A model generated the notes under the pieces. The model saw only the letters and a program-made list of their open reading frames with translations, searched no databases and was not told the origin of the DNA. A program made the position numbers and the translations under genes. A stretch of DNA of 48,613 nucleotides from CAYXZR01 sp964470025 (GTDB lineage Bacteria > Patescibacteriota > Patescibacteriia > Buchananbacterales > UBA6539): contig CAYXZR010000005.1 in assembly GCA_964470025.1 (NCBI GenBank), positions 1-48,613 on the forward strand, written 5' to 3'. This document shows positions 1 through 7,165 of this stretch, in pieces. Position 1 is the stretch's first letter, and the number at the start of each line of letters is the position of its first letter.

Positions 1-46
1 GGCATACTAGATAAGTACTTACAAAACAAAAGAAAAAAACTGTAAA

Positions 47-76
47 TTTAACATTTACAATAAAAAGGCGTATACT
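47..76 (+). promoter_or_regulatory. Possible promoter for yggT
   Basis: TTTAAC (47-52) and TATACT (71-76) are 18 bases apart, about 30 bases before the yggT start. The -10 box is good and the -35 box weak. No clear ribosome binding site precedes the gene. Confidence 0.4.
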
Positions 77-105
77 AAAAATAGCTAATTCATAAGAAAT
101 AGCCT

Positions 106-450
106 ATGAAATCAATAAATATTATTATACGGGTCATTGACATCGTATTTAGTATCGTCCTTGCGATTTTGGGATTACGCTTGATACTTAAACTATTTGC
201 CGCAAATCCAGGAACACCCTTTGTAGCGTGGATCTACGACATGTCACAGCCACTCCTTACTCCATTTGCCGGCATCTTTCCTGCCCCACAATTACAGCAA
301 GGAATAATTTTAGAGTTCACTACAATCTTTGCGATAATGATGTAAGTAATTATTCAGTATCTACTCAACCAATTATTCATATACATCGGTCGATCACTCG
401 AAGAAAATAAAAAAGGTGCACCAACTCCACCAGAAGAACGAGGAGAATAA
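106..450 (+). pseudogene. yggT: YggT-family membrane protein interrupted by an in-frame TAA
   Basis: YggT proteins are small two-helix membrane proteins of poorly defined role, linked in various bacteria to division or osmotic balance. The first helix (about residues 5-30) is followed by the typical stretch with PLLTPFAGIFP. Reading stops at TAA (343-345), codon 80, in the middle of the second helix. The same frame then continues without a break to TAA at 448-450, giving the rest of a membrane helix (VIIQYLLNQLFIYIG) and a Lys/Glu/Pro tail. A Tyr codon (TAC or TAT) changed to TAA would explain it. Either the gene is recently inactivated, the 79-residue form is made, or the base is an assembly error. 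Recoding of TAA is unlikely because most genes here end in TAA. Confidence 0.65.
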
Positions 451-460
451 ACAAGACTCA

Positions 461-491
461 AAAAAAGCCCAGACAACTGTCTGGGCTTTTT
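461..491. terminator. Bidirectional terminator between yggT and the MFS gene
   Basis: GCCCAGAC (467-474) pairs with GTCTGGGC (479-486) around a four-base loop. A run of A precedes and a run of T follows, so it can end transcription from both convergent genes. Confidence 0.85.
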
Positions 492-512
492 AATACAGAA
501 GATAAAATAAAC

Positions 513-1133
513 TCAAGACTTCAACTTAAGGTAGGGCCGAATAGGTAATAATAAAAAGGATCCAACAACCGACAAAATTACAACAATAACAATAAGAACT
601 GGAAAACCGGCGGTAACAGCTACATATCCTCCAATAATTGCAAGCAACGCACTAACCACATCGGTTAAGGTATAATACACTCCCCACTCAGTTCCTTCTC
701 TACCTTTATCTATGTGACGTGTAAAAATTGCCATAAATGCGGGGTACGTAAATGCTGTAAAAAATCCCAAAAGTATCTGAACCAGATAAAGTTGCGATGG
801 TGTATTGATCACCAAGTATAGCAATGGCACGATACCAAATGACAACGAGAAAATAAACAGCAACCAAAAGTCATCTTTTTCACCACGGACTCTATCAAGG
901 AAATGCGCAATAGGAATTTGTAAAATACTTCGAGAGAATAAATACAATCCTGCTGCAATTCCAGCAGTTGCCTCATTACCACCAACGATAAAATCCTCAA
1001 TAAAGAGGGCAAAAATTGGACCAAGAAGTCCAGCAGAACCAACGAGTACGGTATCTGATAAAATCAAAAAACGAATAACCGGGTTAATATCCTTCAAAAA
1101 ATAACTACGAACATCTTGAGATCGATTTTGCAT
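513..1133 (-). CDS. Half-size major facilitator superfamily protein
   Basis: This 206-residue protein resembles one half of an MFS transporter. About six hydrophobic helices can be drawn, and the loop between the second and third has an LDRVRGEKD stretch like the MFS signature loop after helix 2. Full MFS carriers have 12 helices and around 400 residues, so this would need to pair with itself or with another half, or it is a remnant. There is no remaining MFS-like reading frame beside it, which argues against a fresh frameshift. The substrate cannot be told. It lies 9 bases after the VOC gene on the same strand and is probably co-transcribed with it, ending at the shared hairpin with yggT. 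Confidence 0.6.
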   Translation of the reverse strand: MQNRSQDVRSYFLKDINPVIRFLILSDTVLVGSAGLLGPIFALFIEDFIVGGNEATAGIAAGLYLFSRSILQIPIAHFLDRVRGEKDDFWLLFIFSLSFGIVPLLYLVINTPSQLYLVQILLGFFTAFTYPAFMAIFTRHIDKGREGTEWGVYYTLTDVVSALLAIIGGYVAVTAGFPVLIVIVVILSVVGSFLLLPIRPYLKLKS

Positions 1134-1142
1134 ATAAATATA

Positions 1143-2012
1143 CTAAGCCTTTCCAGCCTCTTCTAAATCTTTAATAATAATTTTTTTCATTGAAAGCATA
1201 GCTGGTGTGGTCTTTTCAGGGTTTATTCTCATTAATTGTTCCATATTCTGCGGCACAATCTGCCATGACACGCCATACATGTCCTTAAGCCAACCACACT
1301 GCTCTGCTTCAGGCACTGCAGATAATTTCTCCCAGTAATAGTCAATCTCTTCCTGATCTTTGCAAATAACAATAAGTGAAATTGCTTCATTGAAAGTAAA
1401 CTCATGAAAAGTTCCTCCATCAGACGCCATAACTTCACTACCAACTAACTTAAAATCAGCATGAGCCACTTGACCCTCCAACTCAGCCTGTTCTGCACCA
1501 TGTCGATATATCTTTACAACCTCTGACTTGGGAAAAACAGAACAATAAAACTCCATCGCTTCTTCAGCCTTGCCGCTCATTTCTTGCGTAAAGAGTAAAA
1601 AGGGGCAAATTTTCTGCTTTACATTCTCATAGTCATCACGCAAATTAAGCTGCCATGTTACTCCATAGCGATCTGCAATCCAACAATACTTAGGTCCAAA
1701 GTCATACTTCTGCAGAGGCATAAGCACTTTGCCACCCTCAACAAGCTGAGCATACAAATCATCAATCTCTTTTTCTGTTTCACACTGCACTGATATTGAA
1801 ATCGATGGAGTAAAACTAAACTCTGGCCCAGCACTAATCGCCATAAAAGTATGTCCATGAAGCTGAAACTCTACGATATCACAATCACCAGATGGCGTGT
1901 CTTTGATTTGAGAGGTAAAAGTAACTTTTGAATCAGAAAACAGTGAGACATAAAACTCTGCCGCCTGGATAGCTTCCCGGTTAAACCAAAAATGAGGAAT
2001 AATTTTTTGCAT
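1143..2012 (-). CDS. PhnB-like VOC-superfamily protein, two domains
   Basis: The 289-residue protein is two repeats of the PhnB-like (3-dmu-9_3-mt, glyoxalase/VOC fold) domain. The first, about residues 1-127, starts MQKIIPHFWFNREAIQAA and ends at RYGVTWQLNL. The second, about 133-265, starts with CPFLLF and contains AEEAMEFYCSVFP and ends at MYGVSWQIVP. Both repeats keep the closing YGV-W-Q motif of the family. Such proteins are annotated as demethylubiquinone methyltransferases by old homology, but most have no known reaction, and there is no quinone pathway visible here. An enzyme or a small-molecule binding protein are both possible. Start chosen at the ATG that gives the full first domain. 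Confidence 0.8.
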   Translation of the reverse strand: MQKIIPHFWFNREAIQAAEFYVSLFSDSKVTFTSQIKDTPSGDCDIVEFQLHGHTFMAISAGPEFSFTPSISISVQCETEKEIDDLYAQLVEGGKVLMPLQKYDFGPKYCWIADRYGVTWQLNLRDDYENVKQKICPFLLFTQEMSGKAEEAMEFYCSVFPKSEVVKIYRHGAEQAELEGQVAHADFKLVGSEVMASDGGTFHEFTFNEAISLIVICKDQEEIDYYWEKLSAVPEAEQCGWLKDMYGVSWQIVPQNMEQLMRINPEKTTPAMLSMKKIIIKDLEEAGKA

Positions 2013-2106
2013 ACTACTGTCTAATTATATAAAACAACTCTCTATAAGGTATTAAAAGTATTACAGTATCATCCTAGCAAAAAACAGCCAATTGAGCTAC
2101 GGGTAG

Positions 2107-2134
2107 TTGACAAAAATAAATAGTTGCGTATACT
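2107..2134 (+). promoter_or_regulatory. Promoter of the small basic protein
   Basis: TTGACA (2107-2112) and TATACT (2129-2134) with a 16-base spacer; near-consensus sigma-70-type promoter about 50 bases before the start codon. Confidence 0.75.
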
Positions 2135-2182
2135 CATCAAAATAGTTGTACACGATACATACAAAGAAAGGAAGGTTGTATC

Positions 2183-2380
2183 ATGAAACGTGTTGGCTTC
2201 CGCAGGCGTGCAAAAAGCCGCAATATACTACTGAGACGAATTCCAAGGAAAATTAAGAACAAGAAAATTCCTCTGGATGAAAAACTGGATATCTACGAAC
2301 GGTCAGCCAGAAGAAAGCCTGTTCCAAGCAACCACCATAACAACTGGCAAAGCCGCCGGTGGCGCCAACCCGCATGGTAA
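2183..2380 (+). CDS. Small, very basic protein of unknown function
   Basis: A 65-residue protein with many Arg and Lys (for example KRVGFRRRAKSR at the start) and a His/Trp/Arg-rich end. No signal peptide or helix spanning the membrane is seen. The charge suggests binding to nucleic acid or another polyanion, but nothing more can be said. It is a self-contained unit: near-consensus promoter, an AAAGGAAGG ribosome binding site (about 2167-2175) well placed before ATG, and its own terminator 6 bases after the stop. The strong signals argue that it is really expressed despite its size. I do not recognise the family. Confidence 0.6.
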   Translation: MKRVGFRRRAKSRNILLRRIPRKIKNKKIPLDEKLDIYERSARRKPVPSNHHNNWQSRRWRQPAW

Positions 2381-2386
2381 GATCTT

Positions 2387-2417
2387 AAGCCTCAATAAAA
2401 CATGAGGCTTTTTTTAT
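2387..2417 (+). terminator. Terminator after the small basic protein
   Basis: AAGCCTCA (2387-2394) pairs with TGAGGCTT (2403-2410) over an eight-base loop, followed by a T run. Confidence 0.85.
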
Positions 2418-2424
2418 TTATGCA

Positions 2425-2453
2425 TTACATTAAAACACAAAAAGTGGTATAAT
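2425..2453 (+). promoter_or_regulatory. Probable promoter of galU operon
   Basis: TTACAT (2425-2430), 17-base spacer, perfect TATAAT (2448-2453), about 40 bases before galU. Confidence 0.6.
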
Positions 2454-2491
2454 AATTCCATAAATTTCTAACTTGAACCCTCAGAAACCCT

Positions 2492-3358
2492 ATGTCCTCC
2501 ATCAAAAAAGTTGTCATCCCCGTTGCTGGTCTCGGCACTCGATTTCTACCCGTCACAAAAGCACAGCCAAAAGAAATGTTGCCAATTTTAGACAAGCCGA
2601 TTATTCAGTATATTGTCGAAGAAGTGGTTAGGGCCGGCATAACGGACATCATCTTAGTAACTGGTCCAGGAAAGCGAGCACTTGAAGATCATTTCGATCG
2701 CAACGAAAACCTAGAACGCTTCTGCCTAGAAAATGGCAAAGAAGAATACTGCGAAAAAATCAAAGAAGTGGCAGAAATGGCAAATTTTATCTACATCAGA
2801 CAAAAGGGTCCATACGGAAATGGCACTCCTGTTATGAATGCTCGTGGTGTGATCGGTAACGAACCGTTTGCAGTGGTATGGGGTGATGAAATCTGGCAAG
2901 GAAAGGTACCGCACTTAAAACAGCTGATTGATGTATATGAAAAATATGGCGACCCAGTTATTACTGCACAAGAAACTGACGATGAAGGCACTAGTAAATA
3001 CGGCATCATCGAGGGCACAGAGGTAGAGCCAAGTATTCATCAGGTGAGTTCAATTGTTGAAAAACCAGGACCAGAAAACACCACAAGCCGACTTGCAACC
3101 TTTGGTGGACATATCTTTACTCCTGACGTCTTTGATATACTTGATAGTACTCCGCTCGGTAAAGGTAATGAGCTATGGCTCGTTGATGGTATTGCTGGTC
3201 TTATGAAGAAGCGCCCAGTATATGCAAAAGTAGTAGATGGAACTGTTCACGACACAGGCTCAAAACTCACTTGGCTTAAAGCAAATATAGAATACGCGCT
3301 GCACGATGAAACAATCAGCAGTGAATTTAAAGAATACTTAAAACAAAAAGTATCATGA
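2492..3358 (+). CDS. galU: UTP--glucose-1-phosphate uridylyltransferase
   Basis: GalU makes UDP-glucose from UTP and glucose-1-phosphate, the main activated sugar for surface glycans. The 288-residue length is normal. The nucleotide-binding loop GLGTRFLP (about residues 13-20) is followed by PKEMLPI (26-32). Further family motifs are EEVVRAGI, the GGHIFTPDVFD stretch and GSKLTWLKANIEYAL near the C-terminus. It is the first gene of an operon: its stop overlaps the start of the solute-binding protein gene (ATGA at 3355-3358). UDP-glucose could feed the glycosyltransferase operon at 12-20 kb and the GalT enzyme at 21.5 kb. Confidence 0.95.
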   Translation: MSSIKKVVIPVAGLGTRFLPVTKAQPKEMLPILDKPIIQYIVEEVVRAGITDIILVTGPGKRALEDHFDRNENLERFCLENGKEEYCEKIKEVAEMANFIYIRQKGPYGNGTPVMNARGVIGNEPFAVVWGDEIWQGKVPHLKQLIDVYEKYGDPVITAQETDDEGTSKYGIIEGTEVEPSIHQVSSIVEKPGPENTTSRLATFGGHIFTPDVFDILDSTPLGKGNELWLVDGIAGLMKKRPVYAKVVDGTVHDTGSKLTWLKANIEYALHDETISSEFKEYLKQKVS

Positions 3359-4734
3359 AAACCTCAATTCGCTTAAAATTACTTAGCCTCACGCTAATCG
3401 GCATAAGCATTGTCACAAGTGGCTTCGGCTGCAAACTAACTTCCTCTGAAGAACGTGCTCTACTTGAACCGATCACCCTTAACTGGTGGGGCACCTTTGA
3501 TGATGCAGAAAATTTTTCAGCAATTATCAATGACTACAAGGCAATTCATCCAAATATTTCTGTAAACTATCGAAAGCTTCGAGAAGAAGAATTTGAAAGA
3601 GAGCTACTTAATGCGCTCGCCGAAGATCGAGGTCCAGATATCGTTTCACTCTATAACCAAGATTTACAAAAATGGGTACCAAAACTTGAACCACTTCCTG
3701 CTACTACCAAACTCGCATACCAGCGAGTACAAAAAAGTTTAAATATCAAAGAAGAAATCATCACTGAAATCAGAGAAACCAACAGTGTTACACCAGCGCA
3801 AGTACTACAACGATTTGTCGACACAGTATATCAAGATGTAGTTGTTGGTAATAAAATTTACGGACTACCACTAAGCATTGATACACTCGCACTACTCTAT
3901 AATCGAGATTTATTTAATAACGCCGCACTACCACTCCCTCCTTCAACTTGGGCCGACCTTCAGGCATTTTCAAGAAAGCTAACCTTCCAAGACAGAACTG
4001 GCGCCCTACAACAAGCAGGTGTCGCGCTCGGTACTAGTAATAACATTGAAAACTTCGATGACATACTGAGCTTACTCATGATGCAAAACGGTGCTCAAAT
4101 GGTGAGCGAAGGAACCGTTAGCTTCTTTGCCATTCCTCCAGGGGGCACACAAGAATACATACCAGGCATTGAGGCAATTCGCTTTTTCACTGACTTTGCA
4201 AATCCTACAAAAGAAGTGTACTCATGGAATGATGGCTTCCAAAACTCTATTGACGAATTTGCCCAAGGTCGTGTTGCTATGATTTTTGCCTACCAAAGTC
4301 AGCTTGAAGAAATCGAAAGAAAGCGCCAAGGTAAACTCAACTATGGAATCACAACCATCCCGCAAATTGAGGGAAGAAACGAAGTAAATATTCCAAGGTA
4401 TCAAGTACAAACAGTTACGAAAAAATCAAAAAATATAAATGAAGCCTGGGATTTCATTCAATTCATGACAACTCGACAAGAACAAGCTCAAAAATACGTA
4501 GATGCAACTAATAGACCTGCAGCACTTCGAACTATTGTGAACGAGCAACTAACCGATGATTCAATTGCAATGTTTGCACAGCAAATTCTTACAGCCGTAA
4601 ACTGGTATCATGGTGACAATGCACCAGCAATGCGCCAAGCGTTTGCAGACATGATCACCAATATAACTCAAAACAGTGCATCGGTGATCGACCAAGCAAG
4701 AACAGCTGCGCAAAAGATCCAACAAACATACTAA
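3355..4734 (+). CDS. Extracellular solute-binding lipoprotein (ABC family 1)
   Basis: A 459-residue exported binding protein of the maltose-binding (SBP_bac_1) type. A short signal peptide ends in a lipobox with Cys26 (SGFGC), so the mature protein should be lipid-anchored on the outer face of the membrane. Family features include LNWWGTFDDAENFSAI after the leader, the DIVSLYNQDLQKWVP segment, PLSIDTLALLYNRDLF, and a GRVAMIFAYQSQ stretch late in the protein. Sugars are the usual ligands but the ligand cannot be read here. No permease or ATPase gene is in the window, and the gene is translationally coupled to galU and followed one base later by a pilin gene, so a role in capture at the surface rather than ordinary import is possible. 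Confidence 0.85.
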   Translation: MKTSIRLKLLSLTLIGISIVTSGFGCKLTSSEERALLEPITLNWWGTFDDAENFSAIINDYKAIHPNISVNYRKLREEEFERELLNALAEDRGPDIVSLYNQDLQKWVPKLEPLPATTKLAYQRVQKSLNIKEEIITEIRETNSVTPAQVLQRFVDTVYQDVVVGNKIYGLPLSIDTLALLYNRDLFNNAALPLPPSTWADLQAFSRKLTFQDRTGALQQAGVALGTSNNIENFDDILSLLMMQNGAQMVSEGTVSFFAIPPGGTQEYIPGIEAIRFFTDFANPTKEVYSWNDGFQNSIDEFAQGRVAMIFAYQSQLEEIERKRQGKLNYGITTIPQIEGRNEVNIPRYQVQTVTKKSKNINEAWDFIQFMTTRQEQAQKYVDATNRPAALRTIVNEQLTDDSIAMFAQQILTAVNWYHGDNAPAMRQAFADMITNITQNSASVIDQARTAAQKIQQTY

Positions 4735-4735
4735 T

Positions 4736-5275
4736 ATGAAAAAAATAATCGTCGCATTATCTATAACATGTATCGCAATTGCACTGATCGCGACTGGACA
4801 ACCAGCTCAAGCACAACAAGAATTATACCGTCCTATCTCTGAAGAAGAGTACAATGCTCGTACACAAGGAGGAGACGAATGCGCATATAGTAATCCATTC
4901 TTGGTAAGTGTTGGAATTGAAGAAGGTACCCTAATAGCCTGCGGGTGTATTGATTCAAAAGCAGAAACTAAATGTGGTTTAAAAGAAGTAGGCATAACAA
5001 TAACAAACTTTGGAAGAATAATTTTAGGAATTACCGGCTCCGCACTCTTGCTTATGTTTATCTACGGAGGAACCTTAATGATCATAAGTGGAACAACTGG
5101 AAAAGGAGACAAAAGAAGAAATCAAGGAAAAGATACCATTCAAGCTGCTATTACAGGACTTCTTATAATCTTTTGTGCCTGGATTATTGTTAACTTTATC
5201 GTTAACGCACTTACCGGTCAGCCGATCGATCAACAAGCAGAAGTATTTGACGCGCAAATTGGTGAACAACGCTAA
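4736..5275 (+). CDS. VirB2/TrbC-like pilin, divergent, with four cysteines
   Basis: A 179-residue member of the pilin-like family that fills this region. A signal peptide ends near AQAQ (residues 24-27). The exported part is longer than in the others and has four Cys (49, 69, 71, 80), which could form two disulfides. Two hydrophobic helices follow (about 92-118 and 135-158) with the basic loop GKGDKRRNQGKD between them. It keeps the YGG after helix 1 but lacks the W-M-T and N-E-E-K residues shared by its paralogues. It starts one base after the binding-protein gene. Because it differs most, it may be a tip, adaptor or anchor subunit rather than a filament subunit; this is inference. Confidence 0.7.
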   Translation: MKKIIVALSITCIAIALIATGQPAQAQQELYRPISEEEYNARTQGGDECAYSNPFLVSVGIEEGTLIACGCIDSKAETKCGLKEVGITITNFGRIILGITGSALLLMFIYGGTLMIISGTTGKGDKRRNQGKDTIQAAITGLLIIFCAWIIVNFIVNALTGQPIDQQAEVFDAQIGEQR

Positions 5276-5294
5276 AAGGTTATCAACACGCTGA

Positions 5295-5324
5295 TTGACG
5301 CATAGCTCATCTATTTAGTATAAT
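5295..5324 (+). promoter_or_regulatory. Strong internal promoter in the pilin array
   Basis: TTGACG (5295-5300) and perfect TATAAT (5319-5324), 18 bases apart, about 80 bases before the pilin at 5403. Confidence 0.7.
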
Positions 5325-5388
5325 TAAATTGATTTTTAAAAATATCATATATCCATTTTGTGTATTAAAAAATATATAAGGTGGTCGA

Positions 5389-5398
5389 AAGGGGGTGA
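5389..5398 (+). promoter_or_regulatory. Unusually strong ribosome binding site
   Basis: AAGGGGGTGA, one base off the ideal AAGGAGGTGA, lies 4 bases before ATG 5403. It decides the start: the in-frame upstream codon at 5358 would place the site inside the gene. Other pilin genes here have no such site. Confidence 0.75.
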
Positions 5399-5402
5399 CT
5401 CT

Positions 5403-5768
5403 ATGCTAAAAAAACTTACAAGCCTTTCAGCAGGAGCTATGGTGTTTGCACTATCTGTTGCACCAGCACTTGCGCTTGAAACTGGTATCAACTATGGTAC
5501 CGCAACTGGCCTAGGTAGCCGTGACGTTCGAGAAGGTGTGATGGGAGTAGTTCAAGTACTACTAGGTTTCCTTGGTGTTATCGCTATCATTATCATCCTT
5601 TGGGGTGGTTTCCGATGGATGACAGCAGGTGGAAACGAAGAAAAAGTAAGTGAAGCTCGAAAAATTATCAGCTCAGGTATTATCGGTCTTATCATTATCT
5701 TCATCGCATTCGCTCTTGCACAGTTTGTTATTACGCAGCTTATCTCTGCAACTGGAGCAGGAAGTTAA
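5403..5768 (+). CDS. VirB2/TrbC-like pilin, likely major subunit
   Basis: A 121-residue pilin-like protein. A signal peptide ends near ALALE, followed by a very short exported segment, helix 1 ending in WGG, the loop FRWMTAGGNEEKVSEARK, and helix 2. This is the compact core form of the family, with almost nothing added. VirB2/TrbC pilins of type IV secretion systems share this plan: a cleaved leader, two helices and a charged cytoplasmic loop. Of all copies this one has the best promoter and ribosome binding site, and a hairpin just after its stop could limit read-through, so it is the best candidate for the abundant filament subunit. No ATPase or channel gene of a secretion system is in the window. 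Confidence 0.8.
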   Translation: MLKKLTSLSAGAMVFALSVAPALALETGINYGTATGLGSRDVREGVMGVVQVLLGFLGVIAIIIILWGGFRWMTAGGNEEKVSEARKIISSGIIGLIIIFIAFALAQFVITQLISATGAGS

Positions 5769-5802
5769 ACACTTGGGTAACCAAGCAAAAGATCAAAGGA
5801 CG

Positions 5803-5828
5803 GGGGTGGCACTATTATTTGCTACCCC
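5803..5828 (+). terminator. Attenuator-like hairpin between pilin genes
   Basis: GGGGTGGCA (5803-5811) pairs with TGCTACCCC (5820-5828) with one G:T pair; only a weak T-rich tail follows. A smaller stem, CTTGG/CCAAG (5772-5785), lies just upstream. It could act as a partial terminator or an RNA-stabilising 3' stem. Confidence 0.5.
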
Positions 5829-5846
5829 TTGTTCATATAAAAAAGT

Positions 5847-6227
5847 ATGACATACAAAAAAATCCTACAACTTTCTTTATTTTCAATACTATTTACTCTA
5901 ATGGCAACGCCCGCATTGGCTCAAGCAGATCCATCATATGGACTCGAAACAACTCGACAAGGTGCTGGCATTACCAAAACAGAAGAAAGTCTTCCTCAAG
6001 TAATTGGTAGGGGCATCAATACCCTATTTGGCCTTGTAGGGGCAATTTTTCTTATCATAATTTTACTCGGAGGCTTCACCTGGATGACTGCAGCTGGCAA
6101 TGAAGAAAAAGTTGCTACAGCAAAAAAAATGATCAACAACAGCATCAATGGTATATTGATTGTATTTCTTTCATATGCGCTTGTCTTTGTAATTCTCTTC
6201 GCTCTACGAGCTGCCTCAGAAGGATAA
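5847..6227 (+). CDS. VirB2/TrbC-like pilin paralogue
   Basis: A 126-residue member of the pilin array. A signal peptide ends near PALAQA (residues 22-27); a short exported segment contains GLETTRQGAGIT. Helix 1 leads into LGGFTWMTAAGNEEKV with the shared W-M-T and G-N-E-E-K residues, then AKKMINNS and helix 2 (YALVFVILFAL). The protein ends six residues after helix 2. It sits 78 bases after the compact pilin, beyond the hairpin, and 10 bases before the next copy, so it heads a run of closely spaced paralogues. Assignment rests on the shared plan and motif, not on similarity to a named pilin. Confidence 0.78.
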   Translation: MTYKKILQLSLFSILFTLMATPALAQADPSYGLETTRQGAGITKTEESLPQVIGRGINTLFGLVGAIFLIIILLGGFTWMTAAGNEEKVATAKKMINNSINGILIVFLSYALVFVILFALRAASEG

Positions 6228-6237
6228 CTGTACACCA

Positions 6238-6639
6238 ATGACCAAGATGCAAAAAATTATTACCACCCTTACTCTGGCACTCTTGGTAGTGCCTTTTACC
6301 GTATCTGCATCTACATTTGATACAGTTAACAGTGGTATCAATGAAACCGGTCAAACAGCCGGCTTCCCTCAAGCTGACGAGCAGTACACTGAAGAATTCT
6401 TCACCCCTACCCTGCTTCGTTATGTACGTGGCATCACTATTCTACTTGGACTTATCTTCATGGCAATCATGATTTATGGAGGATTTCTCTGGATGTCAGC
6501 AAGAGGTAACGAAGCACAGGTAGAAAAAGCAAAGCAACTCCTAGTAGCTGCGCTAATTGGCTTTGGTATTGCACTGGGCAGTAGAATCATCGTTGAATTC
6601 ATCTTACTCAACCTTCCAAACCCTGTAAGACTTCAATAA
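6238..6639 (+). CDS. VirB2/TrbC-like pilin paralogue
   Basis: A 133-residue pilin-like protein. Signal peptide to about residue 24 (PFTVSAS), an exported segment with GINETGQTAGFPQ, helix 1, then YGGFLWMSARGNEAQVEKAK and helix 2. The loop carries NEAQ where most copies have NEEK. The TGQTAGF stretch resembles the AGQSSGF of the copy at 8005, hinting that these two derive from one another. It begins 10 bases after the previous pilin and ends 3 bases before the next. Confidence 0.78.
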   Translation: MTKMQKIITTLTLALLVVPFTVSASTFDTVNSGINETGQTAGFPQADEQYTEEFFTPTLLRYVRGITILLGLIFMAIMIYGGFLWMSARGNEAQVEKAKQLLVAALIGFGIALGSRIIVEFILLNLPNPVRLQ

Positions 6640-6642
6640 AAT

Positions 6643-7098
6643 ATGAGAAAAAAATTTCTTATTGTACTCATAACCACCCTTTCACTAGGTAGTTTACTTA
6701 CCCCAGTCACACATGCTGCAAATATTTTTGATCAAGCAGAAACAGGATTAGAACAAGGCGCACAGACCACCTTCAATGAGGATGAACTTGATAGCTCTCA
6801 AACTGTTTTCACAGACAGAGCTATTTTTATAGTAAATTTTGTACTTGGGTTTATTTCAATCATATTTTTTATACTTCTTATATACGCTGGTTGGCTATGG
6901 ATGACCTCTCAAGGCAATGAAGAAAAAATCACCAAGTCGCAAAAAATCAGCCGTGAAGTAATCATCGGACTACTTATTATACTATTTGCGCGAATCATCA
7001 CCGCGGTACTAATCAGACAAGTTGATGAAGTTGCCACTACTCCCAACTACGACGAGACCTCAAGCCTAGATACAAGTGATAGTGGTCTTGCTGAGTAA
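6643..7098 (+). CDS. VirB2/TrbC-like pilin paralogue with acidic C-terminal tail
   Basis: A 151-residue pilin-like protein. The signal peptide ends near THAA (about residue 26). The exported segment is acidic (FNEDELDSSQTVF). Helix 1 runs into YAGWLWMTSQGNEEKITKSQK and helix 2. Unlike most copies it has a further 25 or so polar residues after helix 2 (DEVATTPNYDETSSLD), which in this topology would lie outside the membrane. The lysine-rich loop has SQK where others have AKK. A 67-base gap to the next copy holds a possible weak promoter. Confidence 0.75.
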   Translation: MRKKFLIVLITTLSLGSLLTPVTHAANIFDQAETGLEQGAQTTFNEDELDSSQTVFTDRAIFIVNFVLGFISIIFFILLIYAGWLWMTSQGNEEKITKSQKISREVIIGLLIILFARIITAVLIRQVDEVATTPNYDETSSLDTSDSGLAE

Positions 7099-7111
7099 TC
7101 CACTAAAATAC

Positions 7112-7140
7112 GTGCAGAAACTAGCGTAGTAGTGTATACT
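7112..7140 (+). promoter_or_regulatory. Possible weak promoter before pilin 7166
   Basis: TATACT (7135-7140) is a good -10 box, but the hexamer 17 bases upstream (GTGCAG) is a poor -35 box. It lies in the largest gap of the run 5847-8860. Confidence 0.3.
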
Positions 7141-7165
7141 ATTGGTATATCTACTATAAAATTGT

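Noticed and set aside
343..345. TAA in yggT as a sign of a changed genetic code
   Set aside because: Most clear genes here end in TAA, and galU ends in TGA, so the standard bacterial code fits. A point mutation or base error is simpler.
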